Source: Verrucomicrobiota bacterium (GTDB taxonomy: Bacteria; Verrucomicrobiota; Verrucomicrobiia; Limisphaerales; DSYF01). From it: a stretch of DNA of 64,000 nt. Position 1 is the stretch's first letter. Every line of letters starts with the position of its first letter. The stretch spans positions 1-64,000 of the forward strand of contig JALOTZ010000014.1 of the NCBI GenBank assembly GCA_025457615.1, written 5' to 3'. Under the pieces are notes generated by a model. That model ran no database searches. It had not been told where the DNA came from and was given only the letters and a program-made list of their open reading frames with translations. Shown here piece by piece: positions 60,181 through 64,000 of the stretch. The position numbers and the translations under genes were made by a program.

Positions 60181-62415
60181 ATGAAGACCATTCCTTCCGT
60201 CAAATCCATCGCGGGTGCGCTGCTGGTCCTTGGGCTGACGACCGCGGCAACCACAACTGCAACTGCCGACCAGATTGTTTCCCGCTCCCTAAGCCGCATG
60301 GAGATGACGAAATACGGTCTGGCCTCGACGAACCGTGTCTCCGGAGGGCTCTACGCCGTGGGCGTGGGACAACCCGTGTATCTCGAGGCGCAGGTCGGCA
60401 CCAACATTCCCGCCGCCCAGATTCTCGGGGTGACCTGGGCCGTCACCGCCAAACCGGCCGGATCGACGATCACCGCGCCCGGCCCCAGCCCGATCACCAC
60501 CAACGTCCCCATCTTCAGTCCGGGCGACGCCGCGATCTACCAACTGGCTTTCCCCCGGGCGATGCTGGTCCCCACCAACGTCGGCACTTACACCATCCGC
60601 GCGACCGTCGCCACCACCACCACCAACATTGTGCTGGTGCGCAACATCGAGTGCGGGACTTACATGGGCTGGCAAACCTGCCAGCTCTGCCACAGTGGCG
60701 GCTACATCCCCGACAAGGTGGGTCCGTGGTCCAAGACCGGCCACGCCACGGCATTCAGCCGGGCCATTGATAGCGTCGACCACTTTGCCGAGTATTGCGT
60801 GGCTTGTCATGCCGTCGGCTATGACAAGGACGCACGGGCCGTCAATGACGGCTTCGACGACCGCGCCACCGCGTCCAACTGGGTTTTCCCGACCAACTTC
60901 GTTCCGGGCAACTGGTCCAACATGGTCGCCAACTTTCCGGACGTGGCGGAAGCCGCCAATGTCCAGTGCGAGAACTGTCACGGGGCCGGCAGCCAGCACG
61001 CCTACTCGCTGGGCGATCCGGACAAGATCAGCGTGAGCTTCAGCGCCGGCGACTGCGGACAGTGTCACGACGCCGCGCCTTATCACGTGAAGAACGACGA
61101 ATGGCGCAATTCCCGCCACGCGATCGCCACGCGTTATCCCACCGGCGAAAGCCGCGCCTCTTGCGTGAAGTGCCATAGCGCCATCGGCTTCGTGGACTTC
61201 GTGGCGGGCACTACCCCGCCGCGGACCGCCTACGAGGCGATTTCCTGCGCAGGCTGCCACGATCCCCACGCCCCCACCAACAACCCGTACATCCTGCGCA
61301 CGATCGCGGACGTCAAACTCGCTGACACCAGCAAGCCGGGCGGACAGACCGTGATCACGAATGGCGGCCAGGGCAAACTGTGCATGAACTGCCATCAAGG
61401 CCGCCGGGACGTGCTCACCTACGTGAAGCCCGGGGCGGGCAGCAGCAGCTTTGGCCCGCACCACGGCCCGCAGGCGGACATGTTGGCGGGCGCGAATGCG
61501 TGGACCTACGGCAAGGTCATCCCCAGCAGCTCGCACCTGGCGGCCATCGGCGACAGTTGTGTGGCCTGCCACCTCCAAGAGAACACCAGTGGCAACACCA
61601 ACTCGATCGCCAAGGTCGGCGGCCACACCTTCCGCCCACGCTGGGATGGCGACACCCCGACCGAGGCCTCCGACGACGTGGCCTTGGTGGGCGGGTGCGT
61701 CAACTGTCACGGGGCGATCACCTCCTTCAACTTCCCGAAACAGGACTACAACGGGGACGGCATGATTGAAGGTGTCCAGACCGAGGTGGAGCATCTTCTC
61801 GAGGAACTGGGCAATCTGCTGCCTCCCGACGGCCCCACGGTCACCGTCACCAGTTCCTACACCACCAACCAGTTGCAGGCGGCTTTCAACTACCTGTTCG
61901 TCGAGGAAGACGGCAGCTTGGGCGTCCACAACCTCAGTTATGCCGTCGGCCTGCTCAAAGCCTCGATCGCCGACCTGACTCCGGATTCCGACAAGGACGG
62001 CCTGTTGGACGCCTGGGAGAACACCTACCTCGGCGGCCTGACCTACAACGGCAATGACGACGTGGACGGTGACGGGTTGACCAACGCCATGGAAGCCGGC
62101 GCCGGCACGAATCCCAACGTGAAGGACACGGACCTCGACGGCTTTGACGACCTGGCGGAACTGCGCGCTGGCAGCAGCCCAACCAATGCAAACGACAAGC
62201 CCGGGTTCTTCGTCCAGATCCTGCCGGCCGGCGAACTGGAGTTCCCATCCGAAATCGGCAAGACCTACTCGATCCAGATGATCTCGGAACTGAACGCGGT
62301 CTGGACGAACGTGAAGACCAACATGGCGGGCACCGGCGGTCCGCTCAACCACCTTATCTCAACGCATTACGGCGGTGGTCAGGCTTACTACCGCGTGGTC
62401 GCACAAACGCCGTAA
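60181..62415 (+). CDS. Secreted nine-haem cytochrome c with thrombospondin type 3-like repeats
   Basis: 744 residues from the ATG at 60181 (an in-frame ATG at 60136 adds 15 atypical residues). A signal peptide (SIAGALLVLGLTTAATTTATA) is followed by a beta-rich domain to about 165. Nine CXXCH sites come next (CQLCH, CVACH, CENCH, CGQCH, CVKCH, CAGCH, CMNCH, CVACH, CVNCH), then a helical stretch. Calcium-binding TSP3-like repeats (DSDKDGLLDAWE, DVDGDGLTNAMEAG, DTDLDGFDDLAE) precede a final beta domain of about 70 residues, as in verrucomicrobial surface proteins. It is probably an extracellular or surface electron-transfer protein, paired with the divergent nine-haem gene. Confidence 0.88.
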   Translation: MKTIPSVKSIAGALLVLGLTTAATTTATADQIVSRSLSRMEMTKYGLASTNRVSGGLYAVGVGQPVYLEAQVGTNIPAAQILGVTWAVTAKPAGSTITAPGPSPITTNVPIFSPGDAAIYQLAFPRAMLVPTNVGTYTIRATVATTTTNIVLVRNIECGTYMGWQTCQLCHSGGYIPDKVGPWSKTGHATAFSRAIDSVDHFAEYCVACHAVGYDKDARAVNDGFDDRATASNWVFPTNFVPGNWSNMVANFPDVAEAANVQCENCHGAGSQHAYSLGDPDKISVSFSAGDCGQCHDAAPYHVKNDEWRNSRHAIATRYPTGESRASCVKCHSAIGFVDFVAGTTPPRTAYEAISCAGCHDPHAPTNNPYILRTIADVKLADTSKPGGQTVITNGGQGKLCMNCHQGRRDVLTYVKPGAGSSSFGPHHGPQADMLAGANAWTYGKVIPSSSHLAAIGDSCVACHLQENTSGNTNSIAKVGGHTFRPRWDGDTPTEASDDVALVGGCVNCHGAITSFNFPKQDYNGDGMIEGVQTEVEHLLEELGNLLPPDGPTVTVTSSYTTNQLQAAFNYLFVEEDGSLGVHNLSYAVGLLKASIADLTPDSDKDGLLDAWENTYLGGLTYNGNDDVDGDGLTNAMEAGAGTNPNVKDTDLDGFDDLAELRAGSSPTNANDKPGFFVQILPAGELEFPSEIGKTYSIQMISELNAVWTNVKTNMAGTGGPLNHLISTHYGGGQAYYRVVAQTP

Positions 62416-62448
62416 ACCGGATTATCCGGCAGAACCCGCTGCAGCTCA

Positions 62449-62478
62449 GCCCCTCCCCTCACCCGGGGAGGGGCTTTT
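62449..62478 (+). terminator. Rho-independent terminator after the TSP3 cytochrome
   Basis: A perfect 10-bp stem GCCCCTCCCC/GGGGAGGGGC around a TCACCC loop, followed by TTTT (62475-62478). It ends 34-63 bases after the stop of the nine-haem TSP3 cytochrome. Confidence 0.85.
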
Positions 62479-62562
62479 CGCTGCGACCGGACATTGGGGT
62501 GGCAATGGACATCAAAAACTCGCACGACATCAGCGGCCGTCTGGCATAACGTCACGCCCGAC

Positions 62563-63474
62563 ATGTTCACGGATGATCCGGCAGAGCAGGATGCGGCAGG
62601 AACCCTGCCCGTAACCGGCAAACGACAGGCCATGGACTGGAGCCTGGTGCTTCTGAGCCAGGGGATCGAGTCCGTCGTCCAACATGAGCCGGAGACGGGC
62701 CAATGGTGGCTGGAAGTGCCGTCCGGACAACGCACCCAAGCCACCGCCTGCTTGCAACGCTACGAACGGGAGAACCGCTTCTGGCCCTTCCGTCAGGCGT
62801 TGCCGTGGCCGGGGTTTGCCTTCGATTGGACCGTCCTGGCCTGGGTCGGACTGATCAGCGCGGTGTTTGCGCTCCAAACCCAGCCGGGGTCGGTCATCGA
62901 ACCCGCCGGCATTTTCAACATCGGCCTGGTGCGCTCGGGAGAATGGTGGCGGGCCCTGACGGCCACCACCCTCCACACCGATCTCGGGCACCTGGCCATG
63001 AACTCGGTGTTCGGCATCCTGCTCCTGGGCATCGCCATGGGGCGGTTCGGGTTCGGGCTTACCCTGCTAACGACGATGGTCTGCGGGTTCCTGGCCAACG
63101 TCGTCACCGTGCTGTGGCGCGAGGATCGGGTCAGTGGTCTGGGCGCTTCCGGAGTGGTCATGGCCGCACTGGGTCTGCTGGCTGCGGATGCCACCGTGCA
63201 ATACTGGCGTCGAAAGCAACCCCCGCGACTGATCGCCGAAGGGGTCGCCGCCGGATTGATGCTGTTCGTGCTCGTCGGGGTATCCCCCACCAGCGACGTC
63301 GCCACGCACACCGCCGGAATCCTCGGGGGATTGCTGTTGGGACTGCCGCTCGCCAACCTGCCCTTGACCATCATCCGCCGTCCCCTGTGGAATCTCGTTG
63401 CCGGACTGGCCTATTGCGCGATGATGTCGCTGGCGTGGATGCGGGCGCTGCTCGGCCAGGGTTCGCCGCCATAG
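62563..63474 (+). CDS. Rhomboid-family intramembrane serine protease
   Basis: 303 residues from the ATG at 62563 (an in-frame ATG at 62494 would start closer to the terminator). A cytoplasmic N-terminal domain of about 75 residues (QGIESVVQHEPETGQWWLEV, as in many verrucomicrobial rhomboids) is followed by at least six helices. Rhomboid motifs are HTDLGHLAMNS (second helix), the catalytic Ser in GLGASGVVMAALG and the catalytic His in DVATHTAGILGG. It should cleave transmembrane segments of unknown substrates. It lies 25 bases before comEC. Confidence 0.9.
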   Translation: MFTDDPAEQDAAGTLPVTGKRQAMDWSLVLLSQGIESVVQHEPETGQWWLEVPSGQRTQATACLQRYERENRFWPFRQALPWPGFAFDWTVLAWVGLISAVFALQTQPGSVIEPAGIFNIGLVRSGEWWRALTATTLHTDLGHLAMNSVFGILLLGIAMGRFGFGLTLLTTMVCGFLANVVTVLWREDRVSGLGASGVVMAALGLLAADATVQYWRRKQPPRLIAEGVAAGLMLFVLVGVSPTSDVATHTAGILGGLLLGLPLANLPLTIIRRPLWNLVAGLAYCAMMSLAWMRALLGQGSPP

Positions 63475-63499
63475 TCCGTGGGAGTGACGGGATGGGAAT

Positions 63500-64000
63500 A
63501 TGGGGATTGGGAACTTCAAATGCCAGGTGTCGCATCCGCTCTTGGGCGCCACCTGCCTCTACGCGGGCGGGGTGCTGTTGGCCCACTGGAGCCAGTTCCA
63601 GGTCGCTTGGTTGCTCGTCCCTTTCCTCGCGCTGGCGCTCACCGCCCTGCTTCTGGGTCTGGTCCGGTCAGGGAAGCACCAAGCCGCGACCACCAACCCT
63701 CCCCCGGAACCGTCGGTCCCGGAGCACGGGTCCGTCCAGCCTCCGCAGTGGCTCTGGCACGGAGGACGGGCGACCCGCCGCGGCTGCGCCATGTCCGGCG
63801 ACCACCAAAGTTCGCTCACCCATGCGACCTTCGAGGCGGCTGCGGCTCAGGGAGCCGCGCTCCTCCAGCGCGCCAAACCAGGGATGCGCAATCTACCCGC
63901 CCCGCGCGGGTTGGGCGGCGCCTTCCTCCTGATCGCCGCCGGCTGGCTCAACCTCGCTGGACACACGCGGATCTGGTCCGATCACGACCTTCGCCGCTGC
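63500..64000 (+). CDS. comEC: ComEC/Rec2-family protein, N-terminal part (continues beyond the window)
   Basis: At least 167 residues from an ATG at 63500; the window ends before the stop. HPLLGATCLYAGGVLLAHW, a second helix VAWLLVPFLALALTALLLGL, a third (GGAFLLIAAGWLNLAGHT) and the ending IWSDHDLRR fit the DUF4131 N-terminal region of ComEC DNA-uptake channels. The competence and MBL domains would lie downstream. The loop between helices 2 and 3 contains the translated palindromic repeat 63761-63863. The assignment rests on the N-terminus only, so a related membrane protein is possible. Confidence 0.72.
   Translation, partial: MGIGNFKCQVSHPLLGATCLYAGGVLLAHWSQFQVAWLLVPFLALALTALLLGLVRSGKHQAATTNPPPEPSVPEHGSVQPPQWLWHGGRATRRGCAMSGDHQSSLTHATFEAAAAQGAALLQRAKPGMRNLPAPRGLGGAFLLIAAGWLNLAGHTRIWSDHDLRRC
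63761..63863. repeat. Palindromic dispersed element, copy inside comEC
   Basis: 103 bp from GGAGGACGGGC to CCGCGCTCC. It shares GCGGCTGCGCCA, CAAAGTTCGCTCACCCA and GAGGCGGCTGCGGCTCAG with the copy at 1685-1791. It is translated in frame within comEC as a Gly/Arg then Ala-rich loop (ATFEAAAAQGAALLQR), in a different frame from that used by the barrel gene copy. Confidence 0.78.

Noticed and set aside
1-64000. tRNA, rRNA, CRISPR or riboswitch genes
   Set aside because: Intergenic regions were read on both strands; no T-loop GGTTCRANYCC in a cloverleaf context, no regularly spaced repeats and no known riboswitch core was recognised. A covariance-model search would be decisive.

Overview
The window is high-GC bacterial chromosome. 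No taxonomic marker RNA is present. The gene styles, the many dispersed palindromic repeats (hairpins built on GCGGGTC-CGC-GACCCGC or CGCGAGTCCGCGACTCG), and the multihaem cytochromes with thrombospondin-type repeats suggest a member of the Verrucomicrobiota, perhaps near Limisphaerales/Pedosphaera. That placement is inference. No tRNA, rRNA or CRISPR array was recognised.

Layout. 0.3-3.1 kb: an MFS transporter and an outer-membrane barrel protein. 3.5-14.6 kb: housekeeping and envelope genes (alaS, a mannose-1-phosphate guanylyltransferase, an HlyD/ABC export set, ispD, a C-terminal processing protease, tsaD, a Smr protein). 14.7-21.6 kb: an HrpB-like helicase, a decayed glycosyltransferase/IS4 scar, parB, def and rpoN. 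21.8-27 kb: a sigma-54 neighbourhood with a methyltransferase, two NifB/NifX-like metal-cluster proteins, a PAS-AAA-Fis activator, a PaaI-type thioesterase and an MBL-fold hydrolase. Three -24/-12-like sites each lie exactly 13 nt before a start codon. 27-34.8 kb: nuclease, RNA methylase, aldo/keto reductase, HAD, cutA, GNAT and a tandem M16 peptidase pair (one catalytic, one without the zinc motif). 35-39 kb: two multihaem/cytochrome-b fusion proteins. 39-49 kb: tcdA, nnr, adenylate-kinase-like, fmt and several membrane or hypothetical genes. 49-52.6 kb: a NotI-like restriction-modification cassette lying between the two ends of an older, broken Eco57I-type enzyme. 52.7-62.4 kb: a large electron-transfer block with a NapC-like cytochrome, a monohaem cytochrome, an MtrB/PioB-like porin, an MtrA/DmsE-like cytochrome and two secreted nine-haem proteins transcribed divergently. 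62.5-64 kb: a rhomboid protease and the 5' end of comEC.

The main themes are these. (1) A probable porin-cytochrome conduit, together with membrane quinol-facing cytochromes, could move electrons between the quinone pool and the cell exterior. (2) Dispersed palindromic elements lie not only between genes but inside reading frames: one is read through in the barrel gene and one in comEC, in different frames, and another family sits in the N-terminal regions of two cytochrome genes. (3) A compact sigma-54 regulon has uniform promoter-to-start spacing that predicts nearly leaderless mRNAs. (4) A selfish restriction cassette is nested in an earlier restriction gene.
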